64,000 bases of DNA from Streptomyces marinisediminis. GTDB lineage: Bacteria; Actinomycetota; Actinomycetes; Streptomycetales; Streptomycetaceae. Each line of letters opens with the position of its first letter. The stretch's first letter is position 1. The position numbers and the translations under genes were made by a program. Location of the stretch: positions 1 to 64,000 of the forward strand of contig NZ_JAPKFL010000020.1 in assembly GCF_026262575.1 (NCBI RefSeq). The letters run 5' to 3'. Positions 43,609 through 50,706 of this stretch are shown in pieces. The notes under the pieces are model-generated. The model was not told the DNA's origin. It did no database searches and worked only from the letters and a program-made list of their open reading frames with translations.

Positions 43609-44022
43609 TCAGCGGATGACGCGGGCGTAGATCCTCGCCGTGTCGGCGAAGAAGAAGGTGACCCCGTGGTTGCCCTCCCGGTTGGTCTTCCGAGGGGACC
43701 AGATGACGATGTCGACGAGCTCGCGGGAGCCGGAGCGGGCGACCAGGTCGGCCAGGAAACGCTCTTCGGGCAGGCCGCCCGTCGGTACCGCGTCGGTGTT
43801 GAAGGGCTGCTGGGCCTCGGTGACGCGCTCCGGCTCGTCGAACTTGTCCCCGTCTCGGGACTGCGCGATGAACTGGAACCGCATGTCGCGGCCGTCCGCC
43901 GTGACGGCCAGCCCGTAGGGGTACCGGCTCTCCCCGGCGTCCTTCAGCGTCGTGGCGGCGCCGACCTTGGGGTCGTTCTTCGCCAGGTCCAGGGCCAGTG
44001 ACTCGAAGCGCTGGGGTCGCAT
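43609..44022 (-). CDS. conserved accessory hypothetical, 137 aa
   Basis: A soluble protein beginning MRPQRFESLALDLAKNDPKVG, with a C-terminal NHGVTFFFADTARIYARVI. Beta-strand and charged segments alternate; there are no cysteines, TM or signal. Streptomyces have such proteins near XRE regulators, but I know no function. It lies 29 bp after the 62-residue gene. Confidence 0.75.
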   Translation of the reverse strand: MRPQRFESLALDLAKNDPKVGAATTLKDAGESRYPYGLAVTADGRDMRFQFIAQSRDGDKFDEPERVTEAQQPFNTDAVPTGGLPEERFLADLVARSGSRELVDIVIWSPRKTNREGNHGVTFFFADTARIYARVIR

Positions 44023-44051
44023 GGTGTTCCTTCCGTCGGCGGCACGCCAGT

Positions 44052-44240
44052 CTACGAACCCCGCCGGGCCGCGTAGGGGCCGCCGGGCGGGCGCTTCCAG
44101 ACCGAGTACGGCAGGAACACGTAGGGGCGTACCCGGGCGGCCCGGGGCGGGAGGTCGGCATGGCACAGAGGGACAGGGTGTCCCTCTCTCGGAGCGCGCG
44201 GTACCCGCACGTGCGGCGCGATAACGAGACGCCGGGTCAC
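44052..44240 (-). CDS. 62-residue hypothetical protein
   Basis: GTG at 44240 overlaps the upstream gene stop by 4 nt (GTGA). The product is basic, with MTRRLVIAPHVRVPRAP and YVFLPYSVWKRPPGG; rich in Arg, Pro and Val. No domain is known. Coupling to the zinc-ribbon-like gene is the main evidence that it is real. Confidence 0.6.
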   Translation of the reverse strand: MTRRLVIAPHVRVPRAPREGHPVPLCHADLPPRAARVRPYVFLPYSVWKRPPGGPYAARRGS

Positions 44241-44527
44241 TGACGGCCCTTCTCGCGGCAGATGCGGCAGGGGAACGGGCAGGGTGCGGGCGGCGGGGAC
44301 TCGGGGCCGCGCAGGGGAACGGTGTCGACAGAATTGACGGAACGGGCCTGGAGCGGTGTTCCGTCAATTCTGTCGACGGGTTCCGAGTCGAGCGGGGTGC
44401 GGGGGACGCACCGCCGGCAGGCGTACCGGGTCCAGCCCGGGCCGGAGCCGGATTCGATGAACGCGACGGGGCGCACGTCGCCGCGCAGCTCGCCGCAGTC
44501 GGGGCACCGCGGGGGCGTTGTCCTCAT
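44237..44527 (-). CDS. 96-residue zinc-ribbon-like protein
   Basis: CPDCGE at the N-terminus pairs with CRRC about 28 residues later, as in a zinc ribbon; the C-terminus has another pair, CPFPCRIC. The middle is encoded by one arm, spacer and other arm of a 20-bp perfect inverted repeat. ATG at 44527 overlaps the stop of the upstream 59-residue gene (ATGA). Function is unknown; a nucleic-acid or protein-binding role is a guess. Confidence 0.7.
   Translation of the reverse strand: MRTTPPRCPDCGELRGDVRPVAFIESGSGPGWTRYACRRCVPRTPLDSEPVDRIDGTPLQARSVNSVDTVPLRGPESPPPAPCPFPCRICREKGRQ
44316..44384. repeat. 20-bp perfect inverted repeat inside a gene
   Basis: Arms GTCGACAGAATTGACGGAAC (44324-44343) and its exact reverse complement (44358-44377) are separated by 14 bp; after 3 unpaired bases the outer GGAAC/GTTCC (44316-44320, 44380-44384) extend the stem. 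The arms are lower in GC than the surroundings. Confidence 0.9.
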
Positions 44528-44703
44528 CGCTCACCCTCGCCTGGCCGCGAGCAGGCGGGGCAGGCAACGGCGGGCTGCGGTGCGCCCTCCCCGGCCTTCG
44601 GCGCGTCGACCGGGGTCCCGTCCTGGGTCAGATCGCCGCATCGGCAGCAGCGCAAGAGCGCCCGGGCGGGGGGCGGGTAGTCGGTGGGGGTGGGGTTGAG
44701 CAC
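44524..44703 (-). CDS. 59-residue zinc-finger-like protein
   Basis: A short gene with GTG start at 44703 and GGAGG 6 nt upstream. It contains LRCCRCGD and, 30 residues on, VACPACSRPG: a CxxC..CxxC pattern of a small zinc ribbon. TGA overlaps the next ATG. It opens the small-protein run downstream of the direct repeats at 44772-44790. Confidence 0.65.
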   Translation of the reverse strand: MLNPTPTDYPPPARALLRCCRCGDLTQDGTPVDAPKAGEGAPQPAVACPACSRPGEGER

Positions 44704-44771
44704 GGCAACCTCCGGGCGTCCGTAGTGGCGTGTGCACCGAACGTAGGGAGGGTGGCTGAGGAGCGGCTACG

Positions 44772-44790
44772 AAGTTGCGAAAAGTTGCGA
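44772..44790 (-). promoter_or_regulatory. direct repeat upstream of small-protein operon
   Basis: AAGTTGCGA occurs twice at 10-bp spacing (44772-44780, 44782-44790), one helical turn, between the XRE gene and the small genes. It is a likely operator for the XRE-DUF5753 regulator. Confidence 0.45.
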
Positions 44791-44794
44791 CTCG

Positions 44795-45643
44795 TCAGCC
44801 CAAGGCGTCGAGGGCCTGGGTGATCAGCCGCCTCGCTGGCGCTCCGTAGACAGCCATCTCGGCCATCCGCCCGAAGGCCCGCTGGTAGGTGGCGATCTCG
44901 CCGGGCTGGGTCACGGTCACCTTCGCCGTCAGCAGCTCCACGTGCACGCGCGCCTCGTCGAACATCGTGAACGTCTCCAGCGTCCACATGGTGCGCGGGG
45001 CACCCCTCGGGATCACGCCGAGGGACACCGATGGCAGCGCCATCACCGCCAAGAGGTAGCCCAGTTGCCCGGCCATCACTTCCGAGTCGCCGTGCAGCCG
45101 GTACAAGATGTCCTCCTCGAACAACAGGGCGAAGCGGTGATCTCCTTCCCGGATGACGTGCGAACGGGCGACGCGGGCGGCGGCGGCCCCTTCCGAGTCG
45201 TCGGGGGTGCCCTGGAAGCGGCTGATCATCGACAGCAGGGACGCGGCGTACTCATGGGTCTGGACAAGCCCGGACATGACGGTGGAGCAGTAGACCCGGA
45301 ACTGGCGGGTACGTTCGAAGAGGGGTACGAAGTCCTGCTGGGCCTTCCTCATGCCCGTGCGGTGCAGTTGCTTCCACTCGACGTACATCGAGTCGGCCGT
45401 GCGCGAGGCGGCGATGAAGTCCTCGACCCGCTCCTCGCAGCCGCAGGCTGCGCACCAGGCGCGGATGTCGGCGTCCGAGGGGACGGCCTTGGCGGACTCG
45501 ATGCGGGAGGTCTTCGCCGGGTGCCACCCGCAGCGCTCGGCGATCTGGCGGCCGGTCAGTCCAGCGTCCAGGCGGGCCTCCCGCAGCCGCTGGGCGACTG
45601 CCTTACGGGCCTCCTGGACGCTGGACGACGGCGAGAGCGACAT
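44795..45643 (-). CDS. XRE-family regulator with DUF5753
   Basis: A 282-residue transcription factor. N-terminal HTH with LREARLDAGLTGRQIAERCGWHPAKTSRIE (about residues 20-50), then the DUF5753 ligand/effector region with CSTVMSGLVQTHEYAASLL, ALLFEEDILYRL and SVSLGVIPRG. Such WhiJ-type regulators are numerous in Streptomyces and normally sit next to a small partner gene. Here the partner upstream is a DUF6879 protein, 10 bp away. It may control the small genes downstream. Confidence 0.92.
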   Translation of the reverse strand: MSLSPSSSVQEARKAVAQRLREARLDAGLTGRQIAERCGWHPAKTSRIESAKAVPSDADIRAWCAACGCEERVEDFIAASRTADSMYVEWKQLHRTGMRKAQQDFVPLFERTRQFRVYCSTVMSGLVQTHEYAASLLSMISRFQGTPDDSEGAAAARVARSHVIREGDHRFALLFEEDILYRLHGDSEVMAGQLGYLLAVMALPSVSLGVIPRGAPRTMWTLETFTMFDEARVHVELLTAKVTVTQPGEIATYQRAFGRMAEMAVYGAPARRLITQALDALG

Positions 45644-45653
45644 GCTGGGCGGA

Positions 45654-46178
45654 TCAGACGGTGAACTCGCTGTGGGGGACCGCGCGGGCCCACACGGACT
45701 CGAACGCTGTGGCGCAGAGGTTTGCGACGGCAGGGTCGTCGCACATCTCGCCACCAGCGGAGGCACCGTCGCCGGTGAAGTGGTTCCACCTGATCAGACG
45801 GTCGTCGATCAGCCAGAAGTCGTTGCCTGGCAGGGCGATGTCGGATGCCCGCCGCCGGGGCAGCCACCGCACCTGTTCGCCTGCGGCCAAGTTGACGGGC
45901 GCCCCGGCGTACCCGTACCGGACATACTCAGACACCGGCTCGGAGACGATCCGTGCTCGGCGCACTTGAACACCGCGTGCGACGGTGCGCCGGATCAGGG
46001 TCGTCCACGCTTTCCAGTACGGCGAGTCCGGGTCGGTCGGCCGGACGCCGGTTTCCTTCCACATGCGGAAGTGCTCGTTCTCGTGCGAGACCGCGTAGAC
46101 GTCACGCATCTCCAGGTGAACCGCCGACCGCTCGGCTGAGTCCAGCAGTTCGTCAAAGCTGAGCACGCTCGGCGGCAT
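45654..46178 (-). CDS. DUF6879 family protein
   Basis: A 174-residue protein: LSFDELLDSAERSAVHLEMRDVYAV at the start, then FRMWKETG and VRYGYAGAPVNLAAGEQVRWLPRR, and RWNHFTGDG near the end. This family is a typical neighbour of DUF5753 regulators in Streptomyces; function unknown. ATG at 46178 overlaps the upstream gene by 26 bp. Confidence 0.85.
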   Translation of the reverse strand: MPPSVLSFDELLDSAERSAVHLEMRDVYAVSHENEHFRMWKETGVRPTDPDSPYWKAWTTLIRRTVARGVQVRRARIVSEPVSEYVRYGYAGAPVNLAAGEQVRWLPRRRASDIALPGNDFWLIDDRLIRWNHFTGDGASAGGEMCDDPAVANLCATAFESVWARAVPHSEFTV

Positions 46179-46392
46179 CGCAAGCCTCCCTGATGATCGA
46201 CACCATGCGGGCGGGGATACGAACGACCGCTTCGTGATCCGGGATCACACCCACCTGCAGGCACTCCTTCTCGGTGGCCTCGTCGATCTTCCAGCCTTGG
46301 AAGACGAGATCGAAGTTTTTCTCGTCCACCCACACGGTGGGACTTTGACCCGTGTCTGTCTCCGGGTCCTTCGCGATGAACCGTAGTGGCAT
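46153..46392 (-). CDS. 79-residue partner of DUF6879/XRE operon
   Basis: A small soluble protein, MPLRFIAKDPETDTGQSPTVWVDEKNFDLVF-type start (shortened here), with WKIDEATEKECLQVG and IREACDAAERA. It precedes and overlaps the DUF6879 gene. The pattern of a short acidic protein with a regulator suggests a partner or sequestering subunit, as with DUF397 proteins; inference only. Confidence 0.75.
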   Translation of the reverse strand: MPLRFIAKDPETDTGQSPTVWVDEKNFDLVFQGWKIDEATEKECLQVGVIPDHEAVVRIPARMVSIIREACDAAERAQL

Positions 46393-46493
46393 GGCAGCCT
46401 CCGGCGTCGAGGGAGTTGCGTTTCCTTGCGCACCTTCGCCCTGTGGGTCAGCGCCGTCAAGACGGCATCAGGTCGATGTCCGGACATGACGAA

Positions 46494-46525
46494 GCGCCCC
46501 CGCTGGCCGAGGCCAGCGGGGGCGC
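46494..46525 (-). terminator. terminator of holin-like gene
   Basis: Arms GCGCCCCCGCTGGCC and GGCCAGCGGGGGCGC with a 2-nt centre, 7 bp past the stop. Confidence 0.75.
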
Positions 46526-46531
46526 GGTGGG

Positions 46532-46795
46532 TCAGCGACTGATCTCCAGGAGGGCGATGACCAGGGCGGCCACGCCGGTGAGCGCGGCGATCGACGCCAG
46601 CGGCCACCTCGACCGCTCCAGCGCCCGGATACGCGTTTCGTGACCCTGCACGTCGCCCCGGATATCCCGGGTCTCGTCGAGGAGTCCGTCGAGCTTGTGC
46701 TCGATCCTGTCGACCGTCTGGGCCAGCCCCCTCACCTCCTGGTACTTCTGGGTGACGCTGATGTGGACGCCGGACGGCTCCGGCGGCGCCGTCAC
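46532..46795 (-). CDS. holin/XhlA-like phage protein
   Basis: About 87 residues: a helical, coiled-coil region (VDRIEHKLDGLLDETRDIRGD), then a C-terminal TM helix (LASIAALTGVAALVIALL). The layout matches haemolysin XhlA/holin-type small phage proteins that anchor at the membrane. GTG at 46795 is chosen with weak start signals; a longer product is possible. No other phage gene is near, so it is an orphan. Confidence 0.6.
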   Translation of the reverse strand: MTAPPEPSGVHISVTQKYQEVRGLAQTVDRIEHKLDGLLDETRDIRGDVQGHETRIRALERSRWPLASIAALTGVAALVIALLEISR

Positions 46796-47044
46796 GGCGA
46801 GGTGGTCGTGATCACCGGTCTCCGGTACGGGAACGCCGGTACGGGCGCGGACGGTTCCGGGCGGCGGCCGGACCCGGCGCTCCGCCCGGCGTCCGGGCCC
46901 GGCGGTGGGGCGGGGGCGGGGGACGAGGTGGGGGACGAGGTGGGGAAAAATTTCGGTGGCGTGTCGATCGGGGGCGTGGGCGTTCGACCTTGGGGTGAGA
47001 GGGTCCACACGAGGGCCCGTGGAGAGCCCGGGAGAGGGAGAACC

Positions 47045-47464
47045 ATGAAGTACATGCTGATCTGGCGCGCCACCGACGAGGCCTACGCCGGGATGGCGGA
47101 CCTCGACTTCGACCAGCTGCTGGAGACCGTCGGCAGGTACAACGAGGAGATGATCCGGGCCGGGGTGCTGCTGGCCGCCGAGGGGCTCGACGACGCCGGG
47201 GAGGGCGTGGTCGTCGACCACTCCGCCGAGCCGCCCGTGGTCACCGACGGCCCGTACGGCGAGACCAAGGAGCTGTTCGGCGGCTTCTACATCATCAACG
47301 TGGCCTCCAAGGAGGAGGCCGTGGAGTGGGCCAAGCGGGCGCCGATGACCGGGCCGGGGTTCAAGACCGAGATCCGGCGGGTCACCACGATCGACGAGTT
47401 CCCGCAGGACAACGAGTGGATCAAGAAGGAGCGGGCGTGGCGCGAGGCCACGGGCCAGCTCTGA
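47045..47464 (+). CDS. YCII-related (DGPF) protein
   Basis: A 139-residue YCII/DGPF-domain protein: MKYMLIWRATDEAYAGM, the name-giving DGPYGETKELFGGFYIINV, and a helical C-terminus. It is the standard partner of ECF42 sigma factors, whose gene starts 15 bp downstream. ATG at 47045 has GGGAGAGGGAG upstream. Confidence 0.93.
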   Translation: MKYMLIWRATDEAYAGMADLDFDQLLETVGRYNEEMIRAGVLLAAEGLDDAGEGVVVDHSAEPPVVTDGPYGETKELFGGFYIINVASKEEAVEWAKRAPMTGPGFKTEIRRVTTIDEFPQDNEWIKKERAWREATGQL

Positions 47465-47479
47465 GCGGAGCGGTCGGAG

Positions 47480-48766
47480 ATGGGTGAGTACAGCGGCCGG
47501 GAGGCCGTGGCCGCCGTGTGGCGGATCGAGTCCGCGCGCATCGTCGGCGCGCTCGCGCGGTACACCGGCGACTTCGCGCTGGCCGAGGACTGCGCGCAGG
47601 AGGCGCTGGCCGAGGCGCTGGTGGCCTGGCCGCGCGACGGGGTGCCGCGCGACCGGACGGGCTGGCTGCTCACCGTCGGCCGGCGGCGCGCGATCGACGC
47701 GTTCCGCCGGCGCTCCGCCCTCGCCGAGCGGTACGCCTCCCTCGCCCACGGGCTGGACGAGGGAGGCGTGGCCTCGGGCGGCCCGCCGGGCGCCCGGGAC
47801 GGGGGCGCCGAGGACGTGCTGTGGGACCCGGACCGGGTCGACGACGACGTGCTGGCGCTGATGTTCGTCTCGTGCCACCCCGTGCTGTCGCGCGAGGCGC
47901 GGGTGGCGCTGACCCTGCGGGTGGTCGGCGGCCTGACGAGCGACGAGATCGCCAAGGCGTTCCTCATCCCCACCGCCACCGTCCAGGCCCGCGTCACGCG
48001 GGCGAAGAAGACGCTCGCCGCGGCCCGGGTGCCGTTCGCGGTGCCACCGGCCGACGAGCGGGCCGAGCGGCTGGGCTCGGTGCTCAGCGTGGTGTACCTG
48101 GTCTTCACCGAGGGGTCCTCGGCCAGCTCCGGCGGCGAGCTGATCCGGCTCGACCTGGCGGGCGAGGCCCAGCGGCTGGCCCGGGTGCTCGCCCGGCTGG
48201 CGCCCGGCGAGCCGGAGGTGCACGGCCTGCTGGCCCTGCTGGAACTGACCGCCGCGCGCTTCCCCGCCCGCACCGGGCCGGACGGGCGGCCGGTGCTCCT
48301 GGAGGATCAGGACCGCGGCCGCTGGGACCGCGCCGCGATCCGCCGGGGACGCGCCGCGCTGGCCCGCGCGCAGGGCGCGGGCCGGGGCCTGGGCGTCTAC
48401 GGGCTCCAGGCGGCCATCGCGGAGTGCCACGCCCTGGCCCCCTCGGCCGACGCGACCGACTGGGAGCGTGTCGTGCTGCTCTACGAGGCGCTCGGCCGGC
48501 TCGCGCCCTCGCCCGTGGTCGACCTCAACCGGGCGGTGGCCGTCTGCATGGCACGGGGGCCGGCCGTGGCGCTGCGCATCGTGGACGGGCTGGTGGCCGC
48601 CGGAGCCCTGCCGCGCTCGCACCTGCTGCCCACGGTCCGCGGGGAGTTGCTCGTCCGGCTGGGCCGCGCCGACGAGGCGCGCGCCGAGCTGGAGCGCGCG
48701 GCGCGGCTGTGCGGCAACGACCGCGAGCGCGCGGTCCTGGAGGGCAAGCTCGCCGACCTCGGCTGA
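47480..48766 (+). CDS. ECF42-type RNA polymerase sigma factor
   Basis: A 428-residue sigma factor: sigma-2 region with ALAEDCAQEALAEAL, sigma-4 region with LTSDEIAKAFLIPTATVQARVTRAKK, then the long DUF6596/TPR-like C-terminal extension (YLVFTEGSSASSG onward) typical of ECF42. No anti-sigma gene is adjacent, as usual for this group; the extension is believed to control activity. It is coupled with the DGPF gene, its usual regulon member. Confidence 0.94.
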   Translation: MGEYSGREAVAAVWRIESARIVGALARYTGDFALAEDCAQEALAEALVAWPRDGVPRDRTGWLLTVGRRRAIDAFRRRSALAERYASLAHGLDEGGVASGGPPGARDGGAEDVLWDPDRVDDDVLALMFVSCHPVLSREARVALTLRVVGGLTSDEIAKAFLIPTATVQARVTRAKKTLAAARVPFAVPPADERAERLGSVLSVVYLVFTEGSSASSGGELIRLDLAGEAQRLARVLARLAPGEPEVHGLLALLELTAARFPARTGPDGRPVLLEDQDRGRWDRAAIRRGRAALARAQGAGRGLGVYGLQAAIAECHALAPSADATDWERVVLLYEALGRLAPSPVVDLNRAVAVCMARGPAVALRIVDGLVAAGALPRSHLLPTVRGELLVRLGRADEARAELERAARLCGNDRERAVLEGKLADLG

Positions 48767-48870
48767 CCCAGGGGGGTGTGGGCAGGAAAGCCGGTGTGCA
48801 CGTAACGTCAGGGGGCGTAGCGCGCCGTGTGCGGCGCGGTGGTGGGAAGACGAAGGAGCGAACGGTTCCC

Positions 48871-49902
48871 ATGGTGTTCAAACGACTGCTCGGGGCGCTC
48901 GGGGTGGGCGCGCCCACGGTGGACACGGTGCTGGACGGGTCGGCCGTGCCCGGCGGCACGCTGCGCGGTGAGGTGCGCCTCAAGGGGGGCGACGCGGACT
49001 ACGAGGTCGAGCAGGTCACGCTCGACCTCGTCGCGCGGGTCGAGGCGGAGCACGAGGAGGGGGAGGCGGAGGGGACGGTCTCCTTCGGCCGCTTCACCGT
49101 GGGCGGCGGCTTCCGGCTCGCGGCGGGCACCGAGCACGCCGTTCCCTTCGCCGTCACCCTGCCGTGGGAGACGCCGCTGACGGAGCTGCACGGTCAGCAC
49201 CTCGGCGTGGTCCTCGGGGTGCGCACGGAGCTGGCGGTCGCCGGTGCCCGGGACAAGGGCGACCTGGACGCGCTGGCCGTGACGCCGACGCCGGCCCAGG
49301 AGGCGGTGCTCGAAGCGCTGGGGCAGCTCGGCTTCGGCTTCGCCTCGGCCGACGTGGAACTGGGGCACATCCACGGCACCGGGCAGCAGTTGCCCTTCTA
49401 CCAGGAGATCGAGCTGACCCCGGCGCCGCAGTACGCGCACGCGCTGCACGAGCTGGAGGTGACGTTCCTGGCCTCGCCGGCCGGGGTGGAGGTCGTCCTG
49501 GAGGCCGACAAGCGCGGTGCGGGCCCGTTCGGCGCCTTCGGGGGCGGCGACGCGCTCAACCGCCACGTCGTCCCGCACGAGGGGGTGGCGGACCGGGACT
49601 GGGTGGCCGAGGTCGACGCCTGGCTGCGCGCGCTCGTCGACGCCCGTGCCGCCTACGCCGCGTCCGGCACGGACCACGGCCACCCCTACGGGGCCCACCC
49701 GGGCAAGGACGGGCACCACCACGCGGGCCACCACGGCTCCGGCTCCGGCGTGGGCGCGGCCGTCGCGGCGGGCGCGGCCGGGCTCGCGGTCGGCGTCGTC
49801 GGCGGCATGGTCGCCGCCGAGGTCGTCGACGAGATCGGGGACGCCTTCGAGGGCGACGACGAAGGCGACGACGAGGGCGGGGACGAGGGCGAGGAGGGCT
49901 GA
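48871..49902 (+). CDS. Spo0M sporulation-control family protein
   Basis: A 343-residue arrestin-like protein with MVFKRLLGALGVGAPTVDTVLDGSAVPGG at the start (shortened), a SpoOM domain over the first 240 residues and a His-rich, then hydrophobic (GVGAAVAAGAAGLAVGVVGG) and acidic tail. In Bacillus it affects sporulation and cell shape; the role in Streptomyces is not settled. ATG at 48871, with GAAGGAG 12 nt upstream. Confidence 0.9.
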   Translation: MVFKRLLGALGVGAPTVDTVLDGSAVPGGTLRGEVRLKGGDADYEVEQVTLDLVARVEAEHEEGEAEGTVSFGRFTVGGGFRLAAGTEHAVPFAVTLPWETPLTELHGQHLGVVLGVRTELAVAGARDKGDLDALAVTPTPAQEAVLEALGQLGFGFASADVELGHIHGTGQQLPFYQEIELTPAPQYAHALHELEVTFLASPAGVEVVLEADKRGAGPFGAFGGGDALNRHVVPHEGVADRDWVAEVDAWLRALVDARAAYAASGTDHGHPYGAHPGKDGHHHAGHHGSGSGVGAAVAAGAAGLAVGVVGGMVAAEVVDEIGDAFEGDDEGDDEGGDEGEEG

Positions 49903-50229
49903 CGGCGCGCCGCGCCCGCGGCGCGCGGCGGCGGGACGCCGCTGACCGGTCCACGACCGACCCCGGAACGCGCCGCGCCCGCCGCCCCGCGGTCGCGGCC
50001 TCCCGGTGCCCCCGCCCGGTGGCACCCGCCCAGTGGCCCCCGCCCGGTGGCCCCCGCCCGGTGGCCTCGCCGTCCGGGCTGCTCCGGGACGCGGAGGGGC
50101 GTACCCGGGGCGGCCGAGGTCTGCCCCGGGTACGCCGGGTGAGAGGGTGGGGGCGTTCGTCGCGTCCGGGGCCATCCGGGGTCGTCCGGGGCCGTCTGAT
50201 GTCGTCCGAGGTCGTCCGAGGTCGAGGGA
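49903..50229. other. repeat-rich spacer before ynfA-like gene
   Basis: About 330 bp. A 15-bp unit like GGTGGCCCCCGCCC repeats about three times at 50019-50065, and GGTCGTCCG-type units recur at 50161-50225 directly before the YnfA start. No gene is evident. Confidence 0.5.
50161..50225 (+). repeat. imperfect tandem GGTCGTCCG repeats
   Basis: Five or six imperfect units of GTCGTCCG(G/A)G ending a few bp before the YnfA start. They could be a regulator site or slippage product. Confidence 0.5.
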
Positions 50230-50574
50230 GTGCACCGCGTGGTCGTCGCCCGTTCCGTCGCGCTGTTCGTGCTGGCCGCCCTGTGCGAGATCGGCGGCGC
50301 CTGGCTGGTGTGGCAGGGGCTGCGCGAGCACCGGGGCTGGGTCTGGGTCGGCGCGGGGGCGATCGCGCTGGGGCTGTACGGCGTCGTCGCCACCTTCCAG
50401 CACGACGCGAACTTCGGCCGGGTGCTGGCGGCCTACGGCGGGGTCTTCGTCGCCGGGTCCCTCGCCTGGGGCATGGTCGCGGACGGCTACCGCCCGGACC
50501 GGTTCGACGTCGCGGGCGCGCTGCTCTGCCTCGTCGGCATGGCGGTGATCATGTACGCGCCGCGCGGCGGCTAG
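50230..50574 (+). CDS. YnfA/UPF0060 family membrane protein
   Basis: A 114-residue protein with four TM helices and the conserved motifs LAALCEIGGAWLVWQ and YGGVFVAGSLAWG, as in YnfA of the small multidrug-resistance-like superfamily. GTG at 50230 is given; GTG at 50239 is an alternative. The transport substrate is unknown. Confidence 0.92.
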   Translation: MHRVVVARSVALFVLAALCEIGGAWLVWQGLREHRGWVWVGAGAIALGLYGVVATFQHDANFGRVLAAYGGVFVAGSLAWGMVADGYRPDRFDVAGALLCLVGMAVIMYAPRGG

Positions 50575-50706
50575 CCGGACGGCCCGCGCGGAACGCGCCG
50601 CACGGGCCTCGCGGGGGGCACGGTCCGTGCCGGGGCACGCGCCCCCGCGGAGACGGGCCCCGCCCCGCACCGGACGGAGCCCGTCACCGCGGCGGCCGCC
50701 GGGCGG

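Noticed and set aside
43192..46800. tRNA-Lys as the attachment site of the small-gene patch
   Set aside because: I searched by eye for a repeat of the tRNA 3' end on the far side and found none; no integrase is present, so integration there is not supported.
50019..50225. CRISPR array from the repeats before the YnfA gene
   Set aside because: The units are short, contiguous and imperfect with no unique spacers; they are simple tandem repeats.
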